From Fragilaria crotonensis (Eukaryota; Bacillariophyta; Fragilariophyceae; Fragilariales; Fragilariaceae): 53,084 bases of DNA. The stretch covers positions 1-53,084 of the forward strand of contig JAKSYS010000434.1 of NCBI GenBank assembly GCA_022925895.1, given 5' to 3'. A program made the translations under genes and the position numbers. Shown in pieces: positions 10,544-22,431 of the stretch. Below the pieces are notes generated by a model. The model was not told where the DNA came from and did not search any database. It saw nothing but the letters and a program-made list of their open reading frames with translations. Position 1 is the first letter of the stretch, and each line of letters starts with the position of its first letter.

Positions 10544-11875
10544 CTAGAGATTCTCCATGTCGCGGAAGTGGTCCAGCAGTGATTGTCGGAGTTCGTCCTT
10601 CTCCCTGCCTGCTGACATTGTCGAGCATAATTGAGCAACAACGGTAGAAATGGAATTCCGCCCCAAAAGAAATCGAATCCTCTCATTGTTGACATTTGGA
10701 AATGCTTCGATCAAATAACGCACATTGCGCTCGTGTTCATCGTCGTCGTCGTCATTGTCATTACTATGATTGCAGTCTTCGTCGTCGTCCCCCAAATCAA
10801 ACAAGGACGAATCGTTCAAGGATTCCTCAGCCAGCTGCGCCATGACATCATTTAAGGAATTTTCTTGGAGCATGGCGTACGAGCGATCCACGTCCACATC
10901 CGGGAAGGCCTCCTTGATTTGCCGCACCATGTCTTCGATTTCGGATGCTACCGCACCAGCATCAGCATCGTTACTGTTTGCAGTAGGCTGATGATGAGAA
11001 CCCGCACCAGCAGGAAAACCACGTGCGGATGACGCTTGACGCATCAGACAGAGCTCGGAGATGACTCTACGAAGAGATCGTCCTTCTCGTATCAACCGAC
11101 AAGTCTCCCGTCGGTCCACATCAGGAAATACTTGTAAAATCTGTTCCAACATTTGATCTTCTCGCTCCACTTCGTCTTGTGTAGTGGAGGGTCTGACAAG
11201 AGCTCCTCCATCTTGTGACAAGGAGTCTTCATCGAACGATGCCATTTCTTCAGGTATACTGGGTTCTACATTCAATAAATGTCGTTGGGGTCGTACTCGG
11301 GCTAGTCGTTCGACTGGACGACGATCGGGAACCGACCTTGCGGAGGATACTGTTGACGCTTCGGAAGCCGCCGCCGCCCCCACAACAGTTCGATTCACCT
11401 CGGTATCTTGACTTGTTGTTGTGCGTGAAGATGGTAGTGGACTTCGAGCAGGCCTTGTCTGTTCCATGGGAGGGAGCACTAGCAGACTGGGCTGTGCCAA
11501 GAGTTCCTCTCGGAATTGCTTCCGTCGATTGGGTTTCGGTACCTTTTGCGGTGGGGACGCAGACGGAGCTTGGTTCTTCGGTTTCTGTGGCAGGAGGGGT
11601 CCCAGTGTTTGTTTGAGAAAGGCCTTGGTAGATCCAAATGCGACCGCCTTGCGGGTAGTTGGACTGCTGTCAGAACAATTTGATGAATTGAAGTCACCCG
11701 AAAATTTGGCAGTTGTCGGCGAAGTTGACATGCCTGAATCGACATGATCGCAGTCTGGTATACTTCCATTTGAATTATGATGGCTATGATCAGGATGAGG
11801 ATCAGTGATTGGGTGCATTGGATGCCTTTGCCGCTGCTTTTGCCTCATTGTTGCAATCGTCGTTGTCGAATACAT
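10544..11875 (-). CDS. Protein with three CUE/UBA-like ubiquitin-binding domains
   Basis: The first ATG is at 11875, giving 443 aa without introns. The N-terminal half (to about residue 235) is disordered, rich in Ser, Thr, Pro and His. Three helical repeats follow at about residues 238-278, 312-351 and 381-420. Each has the CUE pattern of a Phe-Pro pair and a downstream Leu-Leu-like helix: LEQILQVFPDVDRRETCRLI, VRQIKEAFPDVDVDRSYAML and VRYLIEAFPNVNNERIRFLL. CUE domains bind mono-ubiquitin in trafficking and quality control (family knowledge). A run of Asp (DDDEDCNHSNDNDDDDD) separates repeats 2 and 3. No catalytic domain is visible, so an adaptor role is the inference. Three copies in one protein are unusual. 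Confidence 0.8.
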   Translation of the reverse strand: MYSTTTIATMRQKQRQRHPMHPITDPHPDHSHHNSNGSIPDCDHVDSGMSTSPTTAKFSGDFNSSNCSDSSPTTRKAVAFGSTKAFLKQTLGPLLPQKPKNQAPSASPPQKVPKPNRRKQFREELLAQPSLLVLPPMEQTRPARSPLPSSRTTTSQDTEVNRTVVGAAAASEASTVSSARSVPDRRPVERLARVRPQRHLLNVEPSIPEEMASFDEDSLSQDGGALVRPSTTQDEVEREDQMLEQILQVFPDVDRRETCRLIREGRSLRRVISELCLMRQASSARGFPAGAGSHHQPTANSNDADAGAVASEIEDMVRQIKEAFPDVDVDRSYAMLQENSLNDVMAQLAEESLNDSSLFDLGDDDEDCNHSNDNDDDDDEHERNVRYLIEAFPNVNNERIRFLLGRNSISTVVAQLCSTMSAGREKDELRQSLLDHFRDMENL

Positions 11876-12848
11876 CGTCAAAGATATATGTTGATCAGTT
11901 GTCAGGATTTTAAATGAATGATGGCGTATTGGACTACGTGAATTCCGAGTATGTTCGTACTTGATAGTGATGAGCAGCTGTGTTTATGTTAGAGGTGCGA
12001 ACCTCGCCGTTATCACCAGGTGAATTACTTGAGTGGTCACACGAGTCCAGTTATGATTACTATGCATATCTCACAGTATGAGACGTGCTCTTCTCTCCCT
12101 TGTACATGTAATCCGAGTTCTTAGTACATACTCACATATGACATCCACTTTGTATATGTACGAGAAATTTGTTCGAAGTTCAAACAAGATTTAGCGAGGA
12201 CTCATGGCGTCGTGAAATGATATAAACATGTAGGTATACGTGTACCGTAGTACATACCAAAAAAATTCCATACCACTCGTCTATACAACCACTGGATGGC
12301 TCACTTCAACGCTCGACTTCGTTTGAGGTATGTCGTCATAGTTCTCCGTTACTCGAGTAAAGTACTCGGAGCACCTGAAGTTAACTGAAATGTCACACAC
12401 ATCATAATCGAAATTTGTCCATCGCTTGTCCAAACGAGCTTTTGAGGTTCTTGCCCTCGGGAATACTATTGAGGAGACGAGATGTCGGCTGGTCGTTTTC
12501 AGTCAACGGTACAACAGCCTTCTATTTGTAATTATGCTTGCCAACTCATGGTAGAAGCCTTGTATACTCTCTATGCATTGAGTGCATCATGGACATATGA
12601 TGAACGAATGGTGGTCTTGCAGACATGAACCTCCGTCCTCCAAAAACCATCTTTCTACTTCTATCGTTAGTCCGTAGCAGCACTGAGTGATGAAGGTAGA
12701 GTTTGTGCGTGTGTGCCTTACGCATAGAACCACCGCAACCACCATATGATAGATACATTAGGTCCTCCTCATAAAACAGTCGACGAATTCCTGTGCTCTT
12801 AGTGCGTGTGCTTTACTCTAGGTTCTCCATGTATTTATACATTTGACA
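11876..12848. other. Spacer, no gene supported
   Basis: Open frames are short and show no domain. The stretch is A/T-rich. It holds the 5' region of the CUE gene and the 3' flank of the MFS gene. Confidence 0.45.
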
Positions 12849-15193
12849 TTAAACAAGTCGCGTGAGTTCGGTGGGACCATCAGCATCCATGTGCTCCTGT
12901 AGTTGTTGTCGACGGATCCAAGCTTGCCGACGACGTTCCGTATCGGAATTATCGGACTCTTCCAACAAGGCACTATCCTCCACCTCCTCCTCGTCGGACA
13001 CATGAAAATCTGCACATCGAATGCTCAGCGGACGGATTGTCTTGATTTCATCTCCAATTTCTTTCAATGCTGCACCCACAAACTGCATCGACTCTCGTGC
13101 GGCACCGGCATCCCAAGATCTCATGCGATCTTCAATCGAAACGTCTTCTTCCGGCAATGCCTTTTTCGGAATTTGTATTGGTGGCGAGGGAAGTGCTGGT
13201 GGTTCCATGCCAGTCACCTGTTGCTGCTTGGCGAGAGCTGTTGCAGCGTAGCGTGCCAATTCTGCATCCATGGCATCCTCATCCTTCGGCAGGGAATACG
13301 ATAACAAGAAAAGTTGAATGGCACTAATCGTCCAGAATACACTCAACTATATGTACATTGAAGAACGAAACGTGTCAGTATTCACAGTCGTACACATGGA
13401 TTCTTGTCAACAATTTGAATGCAACCACTCACCGTGAAATTGAACGAGAATTGACGATCAACGCGAAGGATGGCACTCATGAGTGTAATACTGGACGGGC
13501 CAGCCCCACGTGCCAATTGAATAATGAGGTTGGCAGCCGTCAGAGCTGCACCTCGGGATTCAGGCGGATTGACATTGAGCAAGCAGGGGCGTACAGAAAC
13601 AGAAGGCAGAGACGCAATAAAACCTCCAAGGAACGCATACCCGACAGCCAGAAAACCATGTGCATTCGTGAAATGGCCATTCAGTAGCCCCACGAAAGGA
13701 AAGATGCCCAGAAAGGTAGTTACCGCCATAAATACTGGCAGATAGGATCGGTTCCAATCAGAAATTATCTGACCCCAATAGCCACCCAGGATACCACCCG
13801 CAGCACCTCCAGCGCCAAATACAGCGACGAGATAGGTTGCATCGGGAACGCTGAAACCTCGTTCTTGCGACAGGTAATCATTCAGAAAAACAAAGATAAT
13901 ACCCCACGGTATCGACGAAAAGAAACCCTGCCAGATAAGTAGCATGTTGGACTGACTGTTGCGCATTGTTTGGCAAAAGCCAGACCATGTGAGTTTCCGC
14001 TCGTAACTAGTTCCATGTTTCAGCATCGCTTGCAGTACGGCTTCCTTGCCACCCCGAACGGGTTCTCGCACAAGCAGTAATACTAGTGCAGCGGATACGA
14101 TTGTCAGGACGGCAGACACATAGAATGCATGAGGCCAGCCCTTGCTGCTACCGACTACGCCAGCGTATACTTGTCCGGCAATGATTCCCAATCCCATCAT
14201 GGCCGTCAACCCGGACGAGGCTGCGTTACGTTCATGCGTATCAAACAAATCACCAAGTAAGGAGAATGCCACTGGAACTGATCCACTCATGAAGCTACCA
14301 TTCAGTAGGCGTGCAAAGAAGAGCATGCGGTACGATTGACTTGCGCCCGTCAGCCACGAGGAGAATCCACCCAAGGCGACTGTGAGACAAAATAGATACT
14401 TTCGATTGTACACGTCCGCCAGGATGCCAATTCCAGCCGATATGGGTAAACTCAATACACCCGTCGCGAGTGCCACGTTGGCTCCCAAGTAAACGTCACG
14501 TTCGGTGTCGGAAAAGCCAAAGTCGTCAGCCATTTGCGTGAGATTGGGTGCCATACAATTTTGAGGAGACCAAATGGCCATGAATGCCAATCCTAGTATC
14601 AAGGATTGGGCATGTAGTGTTTCGTGCATTTTTGTTCGCTTCTTGGTCGCACTGGCGGGTGGTGGGGACAGCAAGTCTCGAGGTAGAATCTGATACGCTT
14701 CGGGAGATCCCGGTTGGGACATATCGGACAATTCGCCATCGAAGACATGGCTGTCAAACATTGATTCTGGTAATACTTCAGAAGCTGTTGACGATGAAGT
14801 TGATAGTTGCAATGATGACGATTGTAGTGGCTCGTGATAATGATGATGGTACGCTGCGTTTGTGCAATCTCCATACATGGAAGTACCTTGATTCGGATAG
14901 ACGCAGTACTTTTGTTTTTCGCGTCCTCCGAAGACGGACCGTCTGTCTGTACCTAATACTTCCGGGATGTCGGTAGAAATGTCTCTCACATTGCTGTAAG
15001 GTATCGTCAAGTCAGAATGCAGAGGAATGATAGGGTCGCAGTGATGTTGGTAGGAGGCGGATGAGTTGTATGTTGCTTCATCCTCGACATACGCTGCCTG
15101 GGCTGATTCTGGCATAGTTTGCAGTGCCTGTGATAGATAACTCTCCCTTTGGGGTAGCTTTTCGTCGGGGTAAAGGTCCTTGTCTATGCCCAT
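12849..15193 (-). CDS. Major facilitator superfamily transporter, Spinster-like
   Basis: Exon 1 (15193-13433) and exon 2 (13346-12849) join over an 86-nt intron with donor GTGAGT and acceptor ATAG, in phase 0, to read FSFNFTLSVFWTISAI. The product is about 752 aa. Residues 1-185 are a hydrophilic cytosolic tail. The first membrane part contains MHETLHAQSLILGLAFMAI and the MFS loop 2-3 signature region LADVYNRKYLF. Further segments include MLFFARLLNGSFMSGSVP and LSQERGFSVPDATYLVAVFG. About 12 membrane helices are expected. The last 140 residues are a charged cytosolic tail. Spinster-type members move lipids or lysosomal solutes. The substrate here cannot be read, so only the superfamily is secure. 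Confidence 0.85.
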
Positions 15194-15722
15194 GCTGCTC
15201 CCTCTGCAAGTAGATTCGGTTTATGAGTATTGTTATGAGAGGGTGAAGAAATGCCACCAGGGACGCTGCAAGTGTACTACGTATGAAATACCCGAGTACC
15301 AGGTACAAGCACGTAGAGAGGGTCGCATACCATGTGTGACGAGTGTGGAGTATGTCTACACAGTACACAGGAATATAGTGTACCTACCTGAATACCTACA
15401 TAAGAATATAGTCTACGTACCTGAGTACCTACATACTTGCATTCTGCTGTCGTAAAGTACGTCCTCGTACACCAGTGCTGTACATCTCTCCCTTGCCTGA
15501 GTACATACACCTGAAATTTGTGGTTCAGCATTCCTATTCCGAGCGTTGGGCACACTGACAAAATTGACAACCATCCATCGAACGTCGAACGCAAGTCGAA
15601 TCTTGCTTGTTAAATCTGTGATGGGATCAATCTCAGAGGGTTTAGTGCTACATACTTGAGTACTCAACAATCAGTCAATAATAGTTCCTTCTGACCCTGT
15701 CCTTCACCCTTCATCGCCTTTG
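15194..15722. other. Divergent promoter spacer with tandem repeat
   Basis: This spacer separates the MFS transporter (minus) from the small plastid-type protein (plus). It has two 33-bp tandem units at 15371-15403 and 15404-15436 (GAATATAGT, CCTACATA), about 88 percent identical, rich in GTAC and TACCT words. I see nothing else. Confidence 0.55.
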
Positions 15723-16190
15723 ATGAACCGCATTGCTGCTGTCGTGTTGCTCCTGCTCGTGACAACAGAATGGTCCTGCGCCTGGGTGCCGTCCGTGACA
15801 AGTCGAACTCGAACACGACGTGGCGGTGCGTTTGTCGTTGGTGACACCAAGGATCCAAGCAATTCCTTCACAGATGGATCGCCCTATAGCAGGGAACTTG
15901 AGGAGATTGAAGAAATGGGTGGTGATCCATTCTTCTTCACTCCACCGCAGGAGGGTGACGACGATCAAACTCTAGATGATCAAGACGAATTTGTCGATGC
16001 AACATCAGTGTTATCTCCGTCCTTCCTCTCGGCGGTTGATACGGTAGAAGCTATATCTGCTGTTGAAGAACGATACGCCACGGATGGAAAAGGTCCAACT
16101 CCCTCGAAGAAGGCTAGCAAGTTTACTGACAGCCTTGCGTTTGAATGGGACGGCACAGTCGACGAAGATGCTCATTTGGGACTGGATTGA
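15723..16190 (+). CDS. Small secretory-pathway protein, probably plastid-targeted, unknown
   Basis: The 155-aa protein starts at ATG 15723. It has a strong signal peptide (IAAVVLLLLVTTEWSCAW). The cut between SCA and WVPS would leave an aromatic residue at +1, which fits the diatom plastid motif (ASAFAP; F, W, Y or L allowed at +1, family knowledge). An Arg-rich transit-like piece (SRTRTRRGG) follows. The mature part is acidic (EELEEIEEMGG-like, DDDQTLDDQDEF). No domain is recognised. Targeting is an inference from the leader only. Confidence 0.65.
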   Translation: MNRIAAVVLLLLVTTEWSCAWVPSVTSRTRTRRGGAFVVGDTKDPSNSFTDGSPYSRELEEIEEMGGDPFFFTPPQEGDDDQTLDDQDEFVDATSVLSPSFLSAVDTVEAISAVEERYATDGKGPTPSKKASKFTDSLAFEWDGTVDEDAHLGLD

Positions 16191-16541
16191 ATCCTTCATC
16201 CAAAAGTCGCAGACTCTATAATTGATTTTGGAGCGTTCCTCATGCTGGAATTTGTGTCCCAGAAGCAAGCAACCAACAAATTTCATCTCTCCGGGATACG
16301 AACAAGGTATCCTAAAATAGTTCTTCCTTTTAGATAACTTTCTGCGCAACTATCTTTTGAGCAAACAGGTTAAGAAGAATATATAAAGGGTTTCCGTGAT
16401 GTTGGTCGTCTCAAAGTAGCATATGCAGCCCCTTGACCAAGATGGAATGGGGTGTAACAAAGTATTAAGTTGTGACAATCATGTGCATGCATGTCTCTCA
16501 AGTTGTTGGCGCCTACCCTGGCGATACTGTTGTACCGGTAC
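16191..16541. other. Spacer up to the 5.9-kb element
   Basis: No gene is visible. The last ten bases (GTACCGGTAC, 16532-16541) abut the left end of the large element. Confidence 0.45.
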
Positions 16542-16555
16542 CACTAGAGACCATT
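16542..16555 (+). repeat. Left terminal inverted repeat of the 5.9-kb element
   Basis: CACTAGAGACCATT begins the element. It matches the right end exactly over 14 bases, and with gaps for about 100 more. Confidence 0.8.
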
Positions 16556-16718
16556 CGGTGTTAAATTCATTTGATCGATCCAGCCGGCCAAGCGTTATCT
16601 GTCAGTTTTACTGTTGAATTTTGACTGAACGAAATTTCATACTTTACAACAGAGAAAATAACGGTCAAAAGTCATTTTCAAAGCTCCGTAACTCGACGAA
16701 TTCATGTAACAAAGTGAT

Positions 16719-16771
16719 CAGCGTGCACTATGCTGTTCCTTGCATGGTGTTGAATGACATAGTGCACGCTG
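16719..16771. repeat. Perfect 14-bp hairpin inside the 5.9-kb element
   Basis: CAGCGTGCACTATG (16719-16732) pairs with CATAGTGCACGCTG (16758-16771), leaving a 25-base loop. It lies about 200 bp before the transposase-like gene. It could be a transposase binding site or a structured leader; this is an inference. Confidence 0.75.
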
Positions 16772-16967
16772 TCCGAGTAATTCCCAATTTTGACGACGTC
16801 GTTTATGGGTGTGGAACAGTACTTCCACGTGGAAGAATAATAGAAGTTGTACTGAATCCCAAGTAGACTCTACGTTAAAAGATTTTTTGTTGTTCTTTTC
16901 TTCCGTGGCCGATAATATCCTACTGAGATCTGAGAGCATGACACACTTGACGCAATGAAAAGCGATC

Positions 16968-19900
16968 ATGCAGCGACATCAACTCTACAGGTGTTCAAGA
17001 AGTACCGAAATCACATGCCTGACGTTTGGGGCAAACAGAAAAGAAGACTTCCCAGATCACTTCTTTTGTCATGGATGTGACCTTGTTGAAGATGCGGTGA
17101 TGACGAGCATGAATCGTCATCCAAACCGAAATTCAAAGAGGTACCGATGTACCGGTGGTCACACCGATTTGACAAAACCAACGACTCTGAAGAAACTCTA
17201 TCGACCGAGTAATGTCCGACCTGAAAGGCCAGCAGGGTCCTCGCTCTCCTTTAAAAGCAACCGTGACAGAAATGATGTCGCAGCTGAGGAAATGAGCATC
17301 ACTACTTCTGATACGAGGGAAACTACTTCTTCAAGTGTCACGAATAATGTTCAAGGTTCTGAATGTAATTTTGACGAATTGGGCAAATTTGCCGAAAGCA
17401 TTCATGATAATGGTATCATGACACCAGCACCGCACAGAGATGTATTGTCTTGTGACCCTCGAAGATTGTTTACCGCTGCCGATAGCTTCTCCACATTGGC
17501 GGCTCCCAGTTATACTCCAGCACCACCTGCTGATGGAGCGCAATCGGATAATGCAGCTGTTGCCAATGCACCCCTCACCTGCACGACAGTCTCATCAATC
17601 TCAACAGGAAATAGTAGCACCGTATATGAACTTGAACTCGAAATCACTTTGCTACGACAACGTTGCCTGGAGCTTGATGAGAGAAATGCATCTCGATAAG
17701 ACAGTTCAGGTGCTCACGGCGCAAATTGCTGCTGCACATTGTCAGCAACGAGCGCAGCGACAAGAATGCTGGCAGACAGGAAAGAGAAGCAATGCAGATC
17801 CATCCTCAAACAAATGATGACTTAAATGTTCTCAAGCAGTATGATAACGATGATAGTAATGCAGCAACTGCCGCAGAAAAACTCAGAAAACAAAGGCTTC
17901 GTGTATGTGGCGAGAATCTTCACCTGACACAAACACTCTCCACCCTGATTGAGAACTTTATTTCAAGAACAGATCTTGCGGATCGAAGAAAGTTTCCGGA
18001 GTCTCGATTGGCTAAGATAGTTGTCGATAGCGTGACGGTCTTTGAATGGACCCATTCTGAAATTATGCGATTTGCGAGGAGCCAACAGAGAACCACCTCT
18101 ACTACTACTACTAATGATGAGTATAACACAACAACACAACAGGAACTCACGTCAGCGCTACTGGCAGTGCTTCATAAGAGAAAGCAAGGCCGCCATCGCA
18201 GCGACAAAAGGAAAGCAGCCCTGTTGGTTGAATGCGTGTGGGACGATGGTTTTCTCAATGGAGAAGCGAAAGCATGCATAATCGATAAAGTTCGTCAATA
18301 CCTCCGACAACACGTGTTTTCCCCATGGAAAATACTGAAGGCTATGGACATAGCGGGTTTCAAACTAAGCTTGACAGGGATTGAACTTTTGCGCCGTGTT
18401 GAGAATTCATCGAAGTATGGCCGAGGCTCGCTTCCAAGCAAATCTACAATTCTTCGTTCGGCTCGAAAGTTGGAGGCTGCTGCTTCAGCAGTATGTCCAT
18501 ACACCATGATTGGGCGATCATTTTGCACAGACTTGCAAAATGATGAGATTGAAGACAACGTTGTTGGCGAAGGCTTTGAATTTGATGCCATAAAGGTTAC
18601 GGAGACACTCTTTAGAGCATATGGCTTAATGGATGAAGCCAAGCGACGTCCTGTGGAGTTGGGGCTTGCATCTGACGGAGCGCAGCTTACCAACACAATC
18701 TCACATGTTGCGGCAGGCTTGAAGTTCAACAGCGTTGCCATGAGAGATCCCATTACAAAGCAGCCGATGCTCCTTCACAGTCCGGACTCCTGGTACAGAG
18801 TCGCAATCTCTGTTTTCCTTTGAGAATTGTCATCGCTAAAGACAGCAAGAAGACACTTGAGGGCTTTCGGTCGCTCTACAAGAGCTTTAATGCTGGTGAA
18901 GTTGCAGAGGCATTGGAGTGTCGTCCATTCAAGATGTCATTCCCTGGTGACATGAAACTACAATGGAGTGCACTGGACGAAGGCGGGGCAGCCAAAGTTA
19001 AAGAAATTTTGTTACATTTGCCCTTGCCGATCATCAACTATCCACATTCCCCAGGATAAGACAAAATGTCCTTTGTGTATCAACAAGACTGTACTAGGAC
19101 ACGGAGAAGAAGATGGTGAGGACGAGTGCTATCATTACCCTTTTTTCCGATCCGGGTGTCAGAGCAACATTGAATGAAGAGCTCGATGTCCTTACTTCCT
19201 TCTTGAAATCCCAGATAATGGAATCATTTTTCCGATGAAGACAATGTAGATAGGAGAGACAAACAAAGAATGCATGTTAGGCGACCAGGTGAACTTACGG
19301 TTGTTGGCGATCTACTGGATATTGACTTTCAACCCAGTACAACTCGGGATAAGGCAGCATGGGCTGCGCACATTACTGCCGAACTTTCTGAACGGGGAAT
19401 GTCCATAAGTGGAATTCTTCAAGAACGCAAGAGCGATTACGAGGTTCTATTGAAAGAACAGCGAGCCCAAGATCTATCTCGTATGCTGAAAGAGAGCGAA
19501 CCGAAGGAACGAGCAATGTACCTTGTGCTGCAGGCAGTGGTGTGCATCCTTCACTTAGAGAACCGAGTGGGTTTGAAATCGATCGAGAGCATTCTTCGAT
19601 CAGGTCTCTCCAATTCACAAAAGGGGATTCTTGATTGGACTACTGGAGGAGCAAAGCATCGGCAAGACCAGTATGTGCATCGGATTTCCAATATAATCGG
19701 AAGCCAGATTCTTGGAACTGTTGTTGCTCCTGCGCAATGGCGATTTCTCTTTCTGATGATGGAGTGAGTATGGGAACTTTGTCTATGGATAACAATCGGA
19801 CACGATCCATAATGAATTCGATTGAGCTCCTTATTGAAGTGTCGTTTCCAAATGCACCTGATATCAATAGACTGCGACTGCTTCGTTGTTTTCCAAAGTA

Positions 19901-20504
19901 CAGGGCAGCAATGGCCCTGCTTCGAAAAAATACCGACTTGAATGAAGACGAGATAGCAACATTTCAATGTCTCGTTGATGGTTGGTTCAACGACTGGGTC
20001 AAAGTATATGGAAAGGAAGGGTGTACGAACTATACACACATGCTTTCATCCTCGCATGTTATGAAGTACATGCAGGAATGGAAGTGTCTGCATCGGTTTT
20101 CTCAGCAAGGGTGGGAAGCATTAAACGCACTCATCAAGTCTTACTTTTTCCGTCGGACAAACCGTGGAGGTTTATCAAGGAATGGTACACGGAAAAGTAA
20201 GCTGCTTGGTATCGCAAGGTGGTTGCAAAGGCGCATAATGTGGTACAGCGGGCAAGGCGATGCACTTTTTCTTGATGACGATCATCATGTTGATGAAGAA
20301 AATGGTAGTGATGGTTCTGGCGACAGCCGGAATACTGGCAACTGTGATGACAATGATAGCACAAGCGTCGATGACAACAGTTACAACAGCACCGAACAAG
20401 ACGACTCCTTCACTTTGGAGGATGACGATGATTTCAGTATTTGCACATCAAATAGCGATGTTAGCAATACATCTACTACTAGCAACAACCATGGGCTTGT
20501 TTAG
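16968..20504 (+). pseudogene. Transposase-like gene of the 5.9-kb element, multiply frameshifted
   Basis: Coding runs through three frames with breaks near 17693, 17775, 18790, 19005, 19160-19265 and 19745. The N-terminus has a possible zinc-binding segment (HFFCHGC, RYRCTGGHT). A coiled coil follows (LLRQRCLELDERN). The next part includes RAYGLMDEAKRRPVELGLAS and SDGAQLTN, then CRPFKMSFPGDMKLQWSAL. A Cys-rich motif CYICPC then KTKCPLC comes next. The C-terminal part has QQGWEALNALIKSYFFRRTN then an acidic, low-complexity tail. A DDE nuclease is likely because such elements encode one. I cannot assign the triad with certainty: the Asp of SDGA and the Glu of GWEALN are candidates. With at least six breaks this copy cannot make the full protein. 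Confidence 0.65.
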
Positions 20505-20516
20505 CCTAAGTTCATA

Positions 20517-22151
20517 CTATTCGAGCATTTTTTGAATTTGTTGATGGACATCGTCGGCATCGGTGTAGATCACAATCTCAGATGAGTGGACCATCTTTGT
20601 TCTCTTTGTTACATTGTCAACAATCTTGTACACTCGCTTTGCATGAATTTCGTTTGTAAACACTCGCTGTATCTGCATGACGTACAAGCCATCCACAAAT
20701 TCCATTCCTGGAACAATGTCATTCATCTGGTCAACTGAAGAGCTGTCGGAACAAGGGTTTTGTAACGAGCTTGATGTATCTCCTCGTTCGTCGGCACATG
20801 CGGCGGCAACTCCAACAGAAGCGAGAGTACCGATGGACTTGTTGGTGACAACCATCTTGCGATATCGAAGGACAATCTTCAGCACACCTTCTGAAGCATC
20901 GTATGCCAGATCTATACCATCATCTGTCGTACATCGCCTGAAGGGACCATGATCAGAAGAGCCAGATGTGCCTTTTGCTCCATTTGAATCGGTCTCCTGT
21001 TCAGACGGGCACAATATAATGTTCAAGACATCGTTAAAACTCAACGATGACTTTCCGTCACTATACTTTGGTCGCTGTTTCCTTACACCGAATCCAGCCA
21101 TTATTCCAAACAATCGCCGAAAGGCAATCATTTTCTCTTTTGTGTCGAAACGGATAACGTCCAAAGACCCGACATGCGGACATGAATGGAAAGTGAGTCC
21201 CCATGACAGAACGGCTTTCGGTTGTGTGTATCTAACTTCGGGAACACTGTGTATCGTCCCTTCGCAAGCCAAGCTGCTTTTTATGTAAAACCAACTGCAA
21301 CTTGGCAGCTGAAGCTTCGTCGTTTTCACTGCAAAGTCACCTTGTGACTGCGCCACTCGGCAAAGACTGCGTTGCATATCTTGACGTATCTGTCTGATAC
21401 TGTTAAAAATCATCTGACAGTGATCCACCGACCACAGTTTGCGAAAATGCTCGTGACAGCTCGGGAATGGGGGACACAAATTCCGAGGAATACAAGAGAC
21501 GTGTCCCTCAGAATCTATCCGATACTTTAATAGGTAAGCATTGAACATTCCACGACAATCATCGAATGTGTTTGTAAGCAGCACACCACCATCAACCTCA
21601 GGAAAAACAAACGACAGCCCAACAACTGCTGACGAAGGAATCCAATCATATGCACAGAGCTGAACAAGTCGCTGCCATGTAGACTCGCCATCACGCGCTT
21701 GTGACGACTCGGCTTGATTAAGAACAAGTTTGCTTGAGATCAAGGAGTGATCTTTGAATAGGTTAATCTTCACATATTGAAGTGGCACATCTGGTGGCTG
21801 CTGCGATGCTAACTCATCGGGAAATGTTAAATTTGCAAAGTGCTCCAGATTGTCAATTTCTTCGACTGAATCAACCACTTGAATGATTCGACCAACAGAT
21901 GTTGGGAGCTTCTTCAAAGAATGCACTCCTTGATGATCTTCAAGTTCGTTCATTGGTGTCAATTGTTCCTTGTTGTTTCCCTCCCTTGAAGGCAGAGTTG
22001 CCGACGACAAAGGTTGCACTCCATTTCTATACAGGATGAAGCTTCCTGGTGTTATCGAGATCTTCAGGCTTGGAACATAGAGTGTAGTCTTGAATGATGA
22101 AGGGCTAAGTTCGTCCCATGATGCTGCAAAAGCACCAGTTGGATGATGCAT
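20517..22151 (-). CDS. Intact 544-aa ORF, second gene of the 5.9-kb element, unknown
   Basis: ATG at 22151 opens 545 codons without interruption, to TAA/TAG-type stop at 20517. The stop lies 12 bp from the end of the convergent transposase-like gene. Seen in the sequence: N-terminal SSFKTTLYVPSLKISI, a Trp-rich middle (WQRLVQLCAYDWIPSS, CSWFYIKSSLACEG), CPPFPSCHEHFRKLW with paired Cys and His, and a C-terminal beta-rich part (VDGLYVMQIQRVF, MVHSSEIVIYTDADDV). No family is recognised. Its position suggests an accessory transposition protein. It stays open while its neighbour is broken. Confidence 0.7.
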   Translation of the reverse strand: MHHPTGAFAASWDELSPSSFKTTLYVPSLKISITPGSFILYRNGVQPLSSATLPSREGNNKEQLTPMNELEDHQGVHSLKKLPTSVGRIIQVVDSVEEIDNLEHFANLTFPDELASQQPPDVPLQYVKINLFKDHSLISSKLVLNQAESSQARDGESTWQRLVQLCAYDWIPSSAVVGLSFVFPEVDGGVLLTNTFDDCRGMFNAYLLKYRIDSEGHVSCIPRNLCPPFPSCHEHFRKLWSVDHCQMIFNSIRQIRQDMQRSLCRVAQSQGDFAVKTTKLQLPSCSWFYIKSSLACEGTIHSVPEVRYTQPKAVLSWGLTFHSCPHVGSLDVIRFDTKEKMIAFRRLFGIMAGFGVRKQRPKYSDGKSSLSFNDVLNIILCPSEQETDSNGAKGTSGSSDHGPFRRCTTDDGIDLAYDASEGVLKIVLRYRKMVVTNKSIGTLASVGVAAACADERGDTSSSLQNPCSDSSSVDQMNDIVPGMEFVDGLYVMQIQRVFTNEIHAKRVYKIVDNVTKRTKMVHSSEIVIYTDADDVHQQIQKMLE

Positions 22152-22431
22152 TCTTGAAGGTGTGTTGCTCCCGTTGTTCACTTATTGTATCTCACTCTTG
22201 TGCCCTGCAATGTTGCGATGGGACCGTATCAGCCATGGATGCAAGCCAACAGAACACAGCGCGGGAGAGATCAGAGAGCAAAATTCCGCGAATTAACACA
22301 CTTATCCAATTTTTTTAATTGCTCAGCTACATTGATGTAGCATGAAATGACCAAAAAGGCGTTAAAGTATGAAAAGGCAGGCGCGAAAATACGGCTCATA
22401 ACCAAAAATCGATCACCGGAATTAATTGCCA

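Noticed and set aside
20517-22151. Reading the 544-aa ORF as a capsid or viral protein
   Set aside because: No motif supports it; its place inside inverted repeats and next to a transposase-like gene explains it better.
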